From Kibdelosporangium persicum (GTDB lineage Bacteria; Actinomycetota; Actinomycetes; Mycobacteriales; Pseudonocardiaceae): a DNA stretch of 64,000 nucleotides. Positions 17,439-26,010 of the stretch are shown here, one piece after another. The notes under the pieces are model-generated. The model saw nothing but the letters and a program-made list of their open reading frames with translations. It did no database searches and had not been told where the DNA came from. A program made the position numbers and the translations under genes. Within the stretch, counting starts at the first letter, position 1; each line of letters opens with the position of its first letter. The stretch covers positions 1-64,000 of the forward strand of contig NZ_JAAATY010000016.1 in the NCBI RefSeq assembly GCF_013280595.1, read 5' to 3'.

Positions 17439-18081
17439 ACGTAGCGAGTCTACGGGTTCGAAGTCACACCGCCCAGCATTTTGTCGCAGTTTCAGGGAGA
17501 TCCCTGATCGATACGTAGCCTGCCAACCCATTGACCTGACGCCCTTGGGACGGTCGCGGTTCGCCGCCTCGTGGCGGTCGGCCAGATCGACACGGGCATC
17601 GCGCCCGCTTCGCACATCGCGTCCACCGTTGTTCTTCCCGGTCCGGCCATCACCGATTCGGCACTGATCGCCGGGTGGCCAAACGCGGTCCGGCGCCGCC
17701 GAACGAACCGGTGAATACCGGGGCAGGCATGGATTTCCCCCGGATTCTCCGGCCGGCGCCGGTTATTTCGCATTGACGGGTTATGACCACAGCGCCGGAG
17801 TTCCGCTCCGGCCGACCGCCGCCTGAACGTGCCCGCCACGAACCGAACACCTACCACGACTCGCCGGCCGCCGAAAGAATGCTCCGCGCGGTGGCGTTTT
17901 CTCGCCAGCCATGCCTCTGACCAGCGACAATACAAGTGACGTGGATCACAGTCACACTTGTTTCCTTGCTTGAATGAACATCCGTCAGTTGAGTGGTGAC
18001 GGGAACGCACCGCATCCGGGGAATCACCGACAGTTCCGTGCACTGTGGCCTCGCCATGGGCTCACACGGCCGAGGGGGACG
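17439..18081. other. 643-bp non-coding region at the left border of the biosynthetic operon
   Basis: No gene with credible codon use or similarity on either strand. It holds the PadR promoter at its left side and the promoter of the biosynthetic operon at its right side, including a Crp-like palindrome at 17935-17950. It is the presumed left junction of the inserted cluster. Confidence 0.6.
17935..17950. promoter_or_regulatory. Crp-like operator candidate
   Basis: AGTGACGTGGATCACA fits the Crp/FNR-family pattern TGTGA-N6-TCACA with one mismatch, and the GTGA/TCAC cores are perfect. It lies 132 bp upstream of the first start codon of the operon. Cyclic-AMP control is an inference. Confidence 0.4.
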
Positions 18082-19386
18082 ATGCGCACGACGCCAACGG
18101 CAACCGTCCTGCCTGCCGGGTTCCGGTGGTTCTGGGGCAGTCAGACGATGAGCTTCGTCGGCGACCGGCTGACCGGCTTCGCCGTGCCGAGTGCCGCGAT
18201 CCTCGTGCTGAACGCGTCCAGCGCCCAGGTGGGACTCGTCTCGGCGGCCGGTTGGCTGGCGTATCCGGCGTTCGGCATGGTCGCCGGCGCGCTGTTGGCC
18301 GGGCGCAGACGCAGGCACGTGATGATCACCGGCGAACTGGTGCGGTTCGTGGCGTTCCTCAGCATCCCGCTGGCCGCACTGGCCGGTTGGCTGAGCGTCA
18401 CGCAGATGGTCGTGGTCGTCGCACTGGCCGGAGTCGCGACCGTCTTCGTGGACATCGCCAGTCAGTCCTATCTGCCCACTCTGGTCGCGCCAGGACAACT
18501 GTTCGCGGCCAACTCCCGGTTGCAGGGCTCGGACAGCCTCTCCAAGCTGATCGGTCCGGCGCTGGCCGGCGCGGTGATGAACCTGCTCGGCGGGATCACC
18601 GCGATCGCCGTGAACGCGTTGCCGTTCCTGTTCTCCGCCTTCGGCCGGACCCGGGTCGGAGTCGTCGAGGACCTGCCGCCACGGCTGGAATCACCTCCGT
18701 CGATCGCGGCCAGAATCCGCGTGGGCCTGGCCTTTGTCTGGAGCCGGCCGCCGTTGCGGCAGGTGGTCTGCGGTACGGCGGTGCGTGGCTTCGGGACCGG
18801 CATCGTCGACGCGGTTCTGCTGCTTTTCGCGTACCGGGCGCTGGGTCTGTCGAGTTTGGGCGGCGGTCTGCTGCTCGCGGCGGGCGCGGTCGGCGCGTTG
18901 CTCGGTGCCTTGCTGACCCAACGGATCGCCGGCCGGATCGGCGTCCGGGCGGCACTGCTGGCCAGCGCGTTCGAAGGTCTGCTGTGGCTTGCCGTGCCGG
19001 TCACGTTGTTCGCCGCACCAGTGGTGTTCCTGGTGGCCATCCGCGTCTGCTCGGCCTTCTGGCTGCCGGTCTGGAACGTGCTGACGACCAGCATCCGGCA
19101 GTCGCTGACACCACCGGGCGAACAGTCAGGCGTGCACGCGACCGCCCGGACGCTGGCGTCGTCGACGATCCCGCTCGGCTCGCTCGTCGCCGGTTTCGCC
19201 GCGGGAGCACTGGGGTCCTGGTTCGGCACCGCGACAGGTCTGGTGGTGGTGCTCGCCGTGGGCGGTGTCTGCACCGCGGCGAGTGTCCTGCTGGTGCGCG
19301 ACGTACCTGAACTGGCCACAACGCAAGGAGGAGGATCGAATGCACCCGACCACCACACGGACGTTGAACGCCAAGGAGTTCGCTGA
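18082..19386 (+). CDS. MFS exporter of the biosynthetic cluster
   Basis: 434 residues. ATG at 18082 is chosen for the GAGGGGG ribosome site 4 bases upstream; the frame is open further upstream but without coding character. Twelve membrane helices of the MFS_3/macrolide-efflux type (FRWFWGSQTMSFVGDRLTGFAV at the start). As first gene of the operon and 47 bp overlapping the radical SAM gene, it is probably the product exporter and a self-protection factor. Confidence 0.85.
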   Translation: MRTTPTATVLPAGFRWFWGSQTMSFVGDRLTGFAVPSAAILVLNASSAQVGLVSAAGWLAYPAFGMVAGALLAGRRRRHVMITGELVRFVAFLSIPLAALAGWLSVTQMVVVVALAGVATVFVDIASQSYLPTLVAPGQLFAANSRLQGSDSLSKLIGPALAGAVMNLLGGITAIAVNALPFLFSAFGRTRVGVVEDLPPRLESPPSIAARIRVGLAFVWSRPPLRQVVCGTAVRGFGTGIVDAVLLLFAYRALGLSSLGGGLLLAAGAVGALLGALLTQRIAGRIGVRAALLASAFEGLLWLAVPVTLFAAPVVFLVAIRVCSAFWLPVWNVLTTSIRQSLTPPGEQSGVHATARTLASSTIPLGSLVAGFAAGALGSWFGTATGLVVVLAVGGVCTAASVLLVRDVPELATTQGGGSNAPDHHTDVERQGVR

Positions 19387-20515
19387 CATCAAGCACACCG
19401 TGGCGATCCGGTCACGGGCCCGCAGGAACCTGTTGGCGGACCCCGGGTACGCCGCGCCACTGCCACAGGAAGTCAGCCTGCAACTGACGTACAAGTGCAA
19501 TCTCCGGTGCACGCACTGCTACCAGTGGAACGAGCAGGGCTTCTTCCGCGACTTCAGCATCGAGCGGCAACGCACCGAACTGGACGTCGAGATCGTCGAG
19601 CAGATCCTGCGCACGACGGCACCGGTACGGTCGAAGACCTTCCTCTGGGGCGGCGAACCGTTGATGCACACCAGGTTCGACGAAGTCGCCCGGTTGCTCG
19701 AAAAATATCCGCGCACGGTCAACATGTGCACGAACGGCCTGCTGTTCAAGCGCAAGCTGGACGACCTGCTGCGGATCGGCGAGAACCTCAACCTGCTGGT
19801 CAGCCTGGACGGGCTCGGCGAGGACCACGAGGCCCTGCGCGGCAAGGGCACGTTCCGGCGCACCATGGAGAACATCCGGCTGATGCTGGACCTGAAGGCC
19901 AAGGGCGAGTTCGACGGCGAGGTCTCGTTGTCGTGCATGGTCTCGCACGTGACCGTGTCCAAGATGTACGAGTTCATGGAATGGGCCGAGGAACTCGGCG
20001 TCAACACGGTCTACTTCCAGTTCCCGTGGTTCATCAGCCCGGAAGTCGCGCAGGCGATGGACAAGGTCTACGAGGAGTCGTTCGCCTGGCTGCACCCCGA
20101 CACCAAGACCAAGCAACCGACCTGGCACTCGTACACCTATCAGCTGCCGGAGGAGCAGATCCCGGTGCTGCGGGAGTCCATGGCACGACTGGCGAGCAGG
20201 CCGTGGCGGGTCCGCGTGCGCTACCAGCCTCAGCTGGAGGCCGACGAGGTCGAGGACTTCATCCGCGGCACGTCCCGGCCGGCACAGCACCGCAACAAGT
20301 GCCTCGCGGTGTCCAACCGGATGGAGGTGCACGCGGACGGCGCCGTGAGCTCGTGCAAGTTCTTCCCGGAGTTCGTCGTCGGCAACCTGTACGACACCCC
20401 GGTCGCGGACCTGTGGCAGGGCCCCGACTTCCGCGAGATCCGCAGGATCCTCTCGGCCAACGGCATGATGCCGGTCTGCTCGAAGTGCATCCTGCTCTAC
20501 CTGAACGGAGTGTGA
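19340..20515 (+). CDS. Radical SAM enzyme with short SPASM/twitch-like C-terminal domain
   Basis: 391 residues, ATG at 19340 after AAGGAGGAGG. The SAM-binding iron-sulphur motif is CNLRCTHC (Cys53, 57, 60), followed by the GGEP motif at about 104-107 (LWGGEPLMH). The C-terminal part has only four cysteines (321, 339 and CSKC at 380/383) in a layout GAVSSCKFF, VVGNLYD, typical of the SPASM/twitch extension; this fits one auxiliary 4Fe-4S cluster rather than two. SPASM enzymes modify peptides, sugars or carrier-bound units. No precursor peptide is seen nearby, and a carrier protein gene follows after 5 bp, so a carrier-bound or small-molecule substrate is inferred. Confidence 0.88.
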   Translation: MHPTTTRTLNAKEFADIKHTVAIRSRARRNLLADPGYAAPLPQEVSLQLTYKCNLRCTHCYQWNEQGFFRDFSIERQRTELDVEIVEQILRTTAPVRSKTFLWGGEPLMHTRFDEVARLLEKYPRTVNMCTNGLLFKRKLDDLLRIGENLNLLVSLDGLGEDHEALRGKGTFRRTMENIRLMLDLKAKGEFDGEVSLSCMVSHVTVSKMYEFMEWAEELGVNTVYFQFPWFISPEVAQAMDKVYEESFAWLHPDTKTKQPTWHSYTYQLPEEQIPVLRESMARLASRPWRVRVRYQPQLEADEVEDFIRGTSRPAQHRNKCLAVSNRMEVHADGAVSSCKFFPEFVVGNLYDTPVADLWQGPDFREIRRILSANGMMPVCSKCILLYLNGV

Positions 20516-20520
20516 AAGCC

Positions 20521-20781
20521 ATGTCCGACACCGAGTCCACCATCAAGACCGTGCTCGCGGGCGTGCTGGCGTCCGGCATCACGCCCGCCGAGATCCGCTC
20601 GGACGCGGACCTGGTCGAGGAGTACGGGCTCGACTCGTTGCAGACGATCTCGTTCCTGCTGGGCATCGAGGACGCGTTCGACATCGAACTGGACTACGAG
20701 ACGCTGGAACTCGACCACCTGCGGTCGGTCGGCCAGTTCGCCGCGTTCATCGGCTCGATGAACCGTGTGGCGGCCGGATGA
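20521..20781 (+). CDS. Acyl/peptidyl carrier protein
   Basis: 86 residues. The phosphopantetheine site is Ser39 in YGLDSLQTISF (DSL motif), followed by LGIEDAFDIELDYETLELDHLRSV, the normal helix 2-3 of type II carrier proteins. GGAG lies 10 bases before the ATG. The stop overlaps the ATG of the ATP-grasp gene (ATGA). It is a stand-alone carrier, as in butirosin-type pathways where an amino acid is loaded by an ATP-grasp ligase (BtrI/BtrJ). The bound unit here is not known. Confidence 0.92.
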   Translation: MSDTESTIKTVLAGVLASGITPAEIRSDADLVEEYGLDSLQTISFLLGIEDAFDIELDYETLELDHLRSVGQFAAFIGSMNRVAAG

Positions 20782-21986
20782 GTTCAGCCAGGCTGGGCAC
20801 GTTCGACGCGGAGAAATGGTGGCGTCCCGCCGATCTCGCCACGCTTCCCGCCATCAGCCGTGCCGGTTCCGACGACGCCGTCGCCACGATGGACGAACTC
20901 CTCGCGGGGTTCTGCTCGCCGGACGACCGGCTGATCACCCGGAGGCCCATGGCAGGCGCGGTCCGGGACGGACTGGCGGCCGCCGGGATCACGTTCGAGC
21001 ACGTCGCCGTCGACGGTCCGCACGAGCCTTTCGAACGGAACGTCTCCCGGGACTTGGTCACTGGCTACGACGTCGAGCCGTATGCGGTTCTCCCGGCGAC
21101 CGCACACCTGTCGGATTCGTTGCCTGACACCGCTGTCGTGGCCCAGGTGAACTCGAAGACCTGGTCGAACGCACTGGCTGCCGACCTCGATCTGCCCGGC
21201 ACGGGGACGGTTGTCCGGTCTGTCGCCGAGCTGTCCGAGGTCGTCTCGCGTCACAGATCGGCCGTCGTCAAGGACCCGTACGGGGTTTCCGGTCGGGCCG
21301 CCCTGGTCGTGGAATCGCCGGGCGTGCTGCGGGCGATCGAGCGGACCCTGACCAGGCAGGGCAAGCGGATCGAGTTGGTGGTCCAGGAGAAGTACGACGT
21401 GCGGCGGGATTTCTCCGCGCACGTCCGGATCTCGCCGGACGGCACGTGGCACCACCGCGGCATCCAGGTGATGACCAATCGGGGCTTGCGGCACATGGGT
21501 TCGTCACCGGCCACATCGGACTTCGTCGAGTTCCTGGCGGACAGGGGTTACCACGACGTCGTCGCCTCGGTCGCGGAGGCGTTGGCCCAGGCGGGATACC
21601 ACGGCCCGGCCGGTGTCGATTCCATGATGCTGCGGGACGGCACGCTCGTGCCGCTGCTGGAGATCAACGCCCGACATTCCTTGGGGTTGCTCTCGCTGGT
21701 GCTGAACGAACGCGCCGCCACACACGGCCTGGCCGCGCATTTCACGCAGCTGGAGCTGAACGTCCCGGCTGGTGGCGGCATCGCGGACCTGTGCGGGGCG
21801 CTGACGCGTTACACCGGCGGGGAACGTGAAGGTGTGCTTGTCCTCAACGGCAGCACCTTGACGGCACCAGGCGGGCGAGTCTACTTCGCCTTGATTTCGC
21901 AGCATCCTGATGCCTTACGGCAGCACTTGCTGGACGCCGTCGCGGCTGCCGGGATGTCGGTCAGAGGAGTCGCCCATGCGGCTTGA
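20778..21986 (+). CDS. ATP-grasp ligase, probable loader of the carrier protein
   Basis: 402 residues. ATP-grasp features: a Lys in AVVKDPYGVSGRA (about 170), the basic loop RDFSAHVRISPDG, and the Mg-binding EINAR at 295-299 (LLEINARHSLG). The arrangement directly coupled to a carrier protein recalls BtrJ, which joins glutamate to the carrier BtrI. Predicted job: ATP-dependent acylation of the carrier with an amino or carboxylic acid. A single TTA leucine codon (21915-21917, residue 380) makes translation a candidate for bldA control. Confidence 0.85.
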   Translation: MSSARLGTFDAEKWWRPADLATLPAISRAGSDDAVATMDELLAGFCSPDDRLITRRPMAGAVRDGLAAAGITFEHVAVDGPHEPFERNVSRDLVTGYDVEPYAVLPATAHLSDSLPDTAVVAQVNSKTWSNALAADLDLPGTGTVVRSVAELSEVVSRHRSAVVKDPYGVSGRAALVVESPGVLRAIERTLTRQGKRIELVVQEKYDVRRDFSAHVRISPDGTWHHRGIQVMTNRGLRHMGSSPATSDFVEFLADRGYHDVVASVAEALAQAGYHGPAGVDSMMLRDGTLVPLLEINARHSLGLLSLVLNERAATHGLAAHFTQLELNVPAGGGIADLCGALTRYTGGEREGVLVLNGSTLTAPGGRVYFALISQHPDALRQHLLDAVAAAGMSVRGVAHAA

Positions 21987-22926
21987 CATCGGCCTGATCG
22001 GGGCGACGAAGATCGCCGAGCGCGCGATACTCGCGCCCGCGAGCCGCCGGGACGACGTCCATGTCCGCGCGGTGGCGGCAAGCGATGTCGTTCGTGCCCG
22101 TGAATTCGCTGCCAGGAACGGCATCCCTCGCGTACACGACGACTACGAATCGTTGTTGGGTGATCCGGATGTCACAGTGGTGTACGTGTCGCTCCACAAC
22201 TCCGCCCACCACGAGTGGGCCGTCCGTGCCGCAGCACGGGGAAAGCACGTCATCGTCGAGAAGCCACTGTGCCTGACGGCCGAGCAGTACGCGGAGATCA
22301 GCAGCACCGCACGGGCCAACGGCGTGCAGGTCGCCGAGGCGATCCCGACGGCCGGTCACCCGTGGCAGGCGGCGGTCCGGCAGATGATCGGCACCGGCGA
22401 GTTCGGTCCGCTGCGCCGGATCAACACCCGGATCCAGTTCCTGACGCCGGCCGAAGGCAGCTACCGCACCCGTCCGGAACTGGGCGGCGGGATCTTCTTC
22501 GACTCGGCGAGCTACTGGCTTCAGGCCGTGCAGTCGACCGTCGGCCTGGCCGGTGCCGCGGGCGACGGCGAGTCCTCATTCGACGGTCCACACGGCACTG
22601 ACACGTCGTTCCTGGCCACGTTGCGGTGGGACGACGGCAAGGAGGCCACTTTGGAGTGTTTCGTCGGTGCCAGACACGTCGCCGAGGTGGAGTTCTTCTT
22701 CGACCACGCGTCCGTGCGGCTGCGTAACCTGCTCCGGCCGATCGTGGCGCCGTTGCCGTTGAACCTGGTGATCAAGGGCTCGAAGACGGAAGTCCGTGCC
22801 TTCGGACCGGTTTCCTACTACGACGCGCAACTGGACCGGTTGTTCACCGCCGACGACGAGCCCGGGCAGCGAATCGCGTTGATGGCCGCGATCCACGCGG
22901 CCGCTCGGGGAGCTCTGGTCCGATGA
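21976..22926 (+). CDS. Gfo/Idh/MocA-family oxidoreductase
   Basis: 316 residues, ATG at 21976 with GAGGAG 6 bases upstream, overlapping the ATP-grasp stop by 11 bp. Rossmann start IGLIGATKIAERA and the family motif EKP (residues 95-97, VEKPLCLT) for NAD(P) and catalysis; the C-terminal half is the alpha/beta sheet domain. Members act on sugars, inositols, or reduce imines and ketones, and some make amino sugars. The substrate here is unknown. Coupled to the next gene by ATGA. Confidence 0.88.
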   Translation: MRLDIGLIGATKIAERAILAPASRRDDVHVRAVAASDVVRAREFAARNGIPRVHDDYESLLGDPDVTVVYVSLHNSAHHEWAVRAAARGKHVIVEKPLCLTAEQYAEISSTARANGVQVAEAIPTAGHPWQAAVRQMIGTGEFGPLRRINTRIQFLTPAEGSYRTRPELGGGIFFDSASYWLQAVQSTVGLAGAAGDGESSFDGPHGTDTSFLATLRWDDGKEATLECFVGARHVAEVEFFFDHASVRLRNLLRPIVAPLPLNLVIKGSKTEVRAFGPVSYYDAQLDRLFTADDEPGQRIALMAAIHAAARGALVR

Positions 22927-24080
22927 TCAAACCGACCGCGATCTGGCAACGGTTCGCGTACACCTTGGACGCCGCACGGCCCGGTTTCGCGCTCGGGCCG
23001 TGGTTCACCATGAACGCCGTCGTGGACATCCGCGGCCCGCTGGACGTCCGGCGGCTTGAGCAGGCGGTGCGGGACCTGGTCGCACGGCACGACCTGCTAC
23101 GCACCCGGGTCGAGGACGGCATGCAGGTCATCCGTCCGCACGTCTCGGTTGACCTGGAAACCTTCGACGACACCGAGTTGCTGCACGTCCCCGTCGAATC
23201 GTCGCGGCTGAGCCCGCTACGGGTGCGGCTCAAGCGTGTCGCCGCCGACCAGCACATGCTGTGCCTGCACATCCATCACATGATGGCCGACCCGGTGACG
23301 TTGTGGGTGTTGCTCGACGAGCTTGCCGCGTTGTACCGGGGCCCGTTGCCCGCTCCCCCGGCCCAGTTCTGGCAGTACGCCGAGGACCAGGCACGTCTGG
23401 TGGCCGACGGCCGGCAGGCAGCGGAGGCGTGGTGGGGACGGTTCACCGGCCCGTTCGCCGCACCCTCCACCACACCGGCCGGGGACTTCGCCTTCCGGCA
23501 GCGGATTCTCGACGCCGGCGAAGCGACCGAAGTGGAGCGGTTCTCCCGCAGGCACCGCGGAACCATGTTCGTCTCACTGCTCGCCGGGTTCACGTCCGCG
23601 ATGCTGCCGTATCTCGGACCTGGTGAGAGCGTCATGGTCAACACGCTGTTCAGCCGCCGGAACCGCACGGAATGGCGCAGGCTGCCGGGACCGTGCACAG
23701 TTCCCGCCTACATCCCATTGCCACGACCGCCCGAATCGCTGACCGGTGAGTACGTCGCCGCGGTCCGTGACGTGGTCCTCGGTGCCCAGCAACACATCCT
23801 GGTCGACGCACTGGGCCCGCCGAGCCCGTTCATCGAGTACGTCCCCGACGCCCGCCCGCAGGCGCTGCGGTTCGGCGAAGCGACCGGCGCCGTGGTCGAC
23901 GCCGCCGGACCCAAGGACACCGGGCAGGCGGGCGACTTGGGCATCCGGGCCCGGCGCACGGATTCCGGCGAACTCTTCGCCCACCTGAGCGGGGACGGTG
24001 TCGGCTGGTCCAAGAAACGGGTGCTGGCCGTGTGCGACGCGTTGCCCTGGCGGGTTTCCCTAGTTTCGGAGGTTTCGTGA
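22923..24080 (+). CDS. Stand-alone condensation-domain protein (NRPS C-domain/PapA-like)
   Basis: 385 residues, shorter than the usual 430-450. It has the core fold landmarks: LEQAVRDLVARHDLLRTRV near residue 45 and the active-site motif HHMMADP at 118-124. The canonical HHxxxDG keeps both His and the Asp, but Gly is replaced by Pro. It probably transfers or releases the carrier-bound unit onto an acceptor amine or alcohol. No adenylation domain is present in the cluster, so loading must come from the ATP-grasp enzyme. GTGA overlap with the next gene. Confidence 0.85.
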   Translation: MIKPTAIWQRFAYTLDAARPGFALGPWFTMNAVVDIRGPLDVRRLEQAVRDLVARHDLLRTRVEDGMQVIRPHVSVDLETFDDTELLHVPVESSRLSPLRVRLKRVAADQHMLCLHIHHMMADPVTLWVLLDELAALYRGPLPAPPAQFWQYAEDQARLVADGRQAAEAWWGRFTGPFAAPSTTPAGDFAFRQRILDAGEATEVERFSRRHRGTMFVSLLAGFTSAMLPYLGPGESVMVNTLFSRRNRTEWRRLPGPCTVPAYIPLPRPPESLTGEYVAAVRDVVLGAQQHILVDALGPPSPFIEYVPDARPQALRFGEATGAVVDAAGPKDTGQAGDLGIRARRTDSGELFAHLSGDGVGWSKKRVLAVCDALPWRVSLVSEVS

Positions 24081-24982
24081 CCAAGCGGGTGTTGTCGTCC
24101 GACGAGCTGGACAACGTGCTGAAGACGTGTGGCGTCGATCCTGAGCAGGTCCGGATCCGAGAGCAGTTGGCCGAAGGCACGTACAACACGGCGTACCGCA
24201 TCCGTACGGCCGACGCTGGGTACATCCTCAAGGTCGCGCCCGATCCGGCTTCGCCTTCGTTGACCTACGAGCGTGGCCTGATGGGCACCGAGGCGATGTT
24301 CTACCGCGAGGCTGCTGGGTTGCCCGTGCCCGAACTGATCCACGCGGAGCAGGACTTCCTGTTGATGACCGAGATCCCCGGCAACCCGTGGTATCCGCGC
24401 AAGCCTGCCGACGACAAGAAGGCGAAGCTGCGCGGGCAGCTCGGCGGGATCGTCGCCGGGCTGCACCGGATCACCGGCACCGGCTTCGGCTATCCGCAGA
24501 TGGGGCTCCAGTCGTCCTGGCGGGACGCGTTCCGCGCGATGGTCATGGCCGTGCTCGACGATGCCGCGCGGTACTCGGTCGAACTGCCCGTTCCGGCCGC
24601 CAGGATCGTGGCCGCGCTGGACTCCGAGTACTTCGACGACGTCACGCAGCCGGTGCTGGTGCACTTCGACCTCTGGGACGGCAACATCCTGATCGACGAG
24701 GACCGGATCACCGGCCTGATCGACGGCGAGCGCGCGTTCTGGGGCGACCCGGTCGCCGAGTTCGTGTCGCTGGCGCTGTTCGGGGACATCCGGCAGGACA
24801 AGGCGTTCCTCGCCGGGTACGGGCCGCTGCGGTTCACCGAATCGGTGGCGTTCCGGCTGGCGTTCGCCAAGGTGTACCTGTACCTGATCATGCTCGTCGA
24901 GTCCGTGCCGCGGGGGAACTCCGACGAGACCATGCACCGGCTGATCACCCGTGGCCTGACCGACGCGGCGGCGCGGCTGTGA
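24077..24982 (+). CDS. APH-type phosphotransferase (small-molecule kinase)
   Basis: 301 residues, GTG at 24077 with GGAGG 4 bases upstream. The Brenner motif HFDLWDGN (H196, D198, N203) and LIDGER (D216) mark the aminoglycoside phosphotransferase/choline-kinase fold; the Lys of the N-lobe is in YILKVAPD. It phosphorylates a hydroxyl of a small molecule. In a biosynthetic operon it is either a tailoring step or self-resistance by inactivating the product inside the cell. Confidence 0.87.
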   Translation: MTKRVLSSDELDNVLKTCGVDPEQVRIREQLAEGTYNTAYRIRTADAGYILKVAPDPASPSLTYERGLMGTEAMFYREAAGLPVPELIHAEQDFLLMTEIPGNPWYPRKPADDKKAKLRGQLGGIVAGLHRITGTGFGYPQMGLQSSWRDAFRAMVMAVLDDAARYSVELPVPAARIVAALDSEYFDDVTQPVLVHFDLWDGNILIDEDRITGLIDGERAFWGDPVAEFVSLALFGDIRQDKAFLAGYGPLRFTESVAFRLAFAKVYLYLIMLVESVPRGNSDETMHRLITRGLTDAAARL

Positions 24983-26010
24983 TCGAGATCCTGACTTCCG
25001 GTGTGGCCCTTGGCGTGCACGTACCCGGTCTGGTGCTGGCCGACCGGCTGCGCGAACGCGGGGCCGAGGTCACCGTGTCGGTGCTGGAACGCATGCTGCC
25101 CGCGGAGACCCTGGCGACCACGACGAAGATGAAGTGGGCGTTCCACCGCGACTTCCGGGTGGCGCTGGCCGGGCAGCGGGTGGCCAGGGACGCCTCGGTC
25201 GCCGTCCCGCCGGACGCCCAGGCGGCGATGCTGGAGTCGTGGCGTGCCCGGGATGTGCGCCGGTTCGTGGTGTTCTCCGGGTTCTGGTTGCCGATCCTGG
25301 AACAGTACGGCGCCGTCGACGTCGACGTGTGCCACGTGGATTCCGTTGTCTCACCTTCGTTCCAGAAGGTTCGTACCACGTTGGCGCCACGGGAGATCTG
25401 GCTCGCCAACGCCGATCGCGGCACACTGCCGTTCAGCATCCCGGTGACACGCGAGGCGCCGATCCCGTGGGAATCACGCGACAGACGGCTTCTCGTGCAC
25501 GGCGGCGGCTGGGGCATGGGCACGTACCGGGAACGCGCGTCCGAGTTGCGGGCTCATGGTTTTTGCCTGGACGTCGTCGCCTACGAACAGCGTGATGTGT
25601 CGTCCGATCCCGGCATCCGGCACTTCATGATCGACCCGGAGTGGCACCCGTGGCTGGACGACGGCTACCCGCCGTTCGGCCAGATCGTCGACGGCACGGC
25701 GACGTTCACCCGCGGCCAGGGACATCACGGCTCGTTCTCGTTGACACGTTCCGTGGTCGCGACCGTGAGCAAGCCCGGCGGCGGCACCCTGCTGGACTCG
25801 TTGTGGTCGGCGACCCCGGCCGTGCTGCTCGAACCGTTCGGCGCCCACGAGAAACGCAACGCCGAGCTGTGGGAACGGCTGGGGTTCGGTATCTCGTTCG
25901 ACAAATGGCGTGCGTCAGGCTTCGATATGGGCATGCTGGAGAAGCTGCACGTCACGCTCGACCAGGTCCGTGAGTCTATTGTGGACTACTCGGCCGTGCT
26001 GGCCGGATGA
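24979..26010 (+). CDS. GT-B glycosyltransferase, UGT/MurG-like
   Basis: 343 residues, GTG at 24979 inside the stop of the kinase gene (GTGA). The N-terminus (VIEILTSGVALGVHVPGLVLA) fits an acceptor-binding Rossmann domain, and the C-terminal part has the nucleotide-sugar site of UDP-type enzymes: SKPGGGTLLDSLWSATPAV followed by LEPFGAHEKRNAELWERLG. It probably adds a sugar to the cluster product or an intermediate. No sugar-nucleotide genes are in the operon, so a housekeeping donor is likely. Confidence 0.8.
   Translation: MIEILTSGVALGVHVPGLVLADRLRERGAEVTVSVLERMLPAETLATTTKMKWAFHRDFRVALAGQRVARDASVAVPPDAQAAMLESWRARDVRRFVVFSGFWLPILEQYGAVDVDVCHVDSVVSPSFQKVRTTLAPREIWLANADRGTLPFSIPVTREAPIPWESRDRRLLVHGGGWGMGTYRERASELRAHGFCLDVVAYEQRDVSSDPGIRHFMIDPEWHPWLDDGYPPFGQIVDGTATFTRGQGHHGSFSLTRSVVATVSKPGGGTLLDSLWSATPAVLLEPFGAHEKRNAELWERLGFGISFDKWRASGFDMGMLEKLHVTLDQVRESIVDYSAVLAG

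Noticed and set aside
17492-18043. Minus strand open frame of 183 codons in the 643-bp gap
   Set aside because: Composition is Arg/His/Cys-rich, no ribosome site, no recognisable domain; treated as non-coding.
19265-20515. RiPP (SPASM-maturase) cluster with precursor peptide
   Set aside because: I looked for a short precursor gene around the radical SAM gene; the only small gene is a clear carrier protein with a phosphopantetheine Ser.
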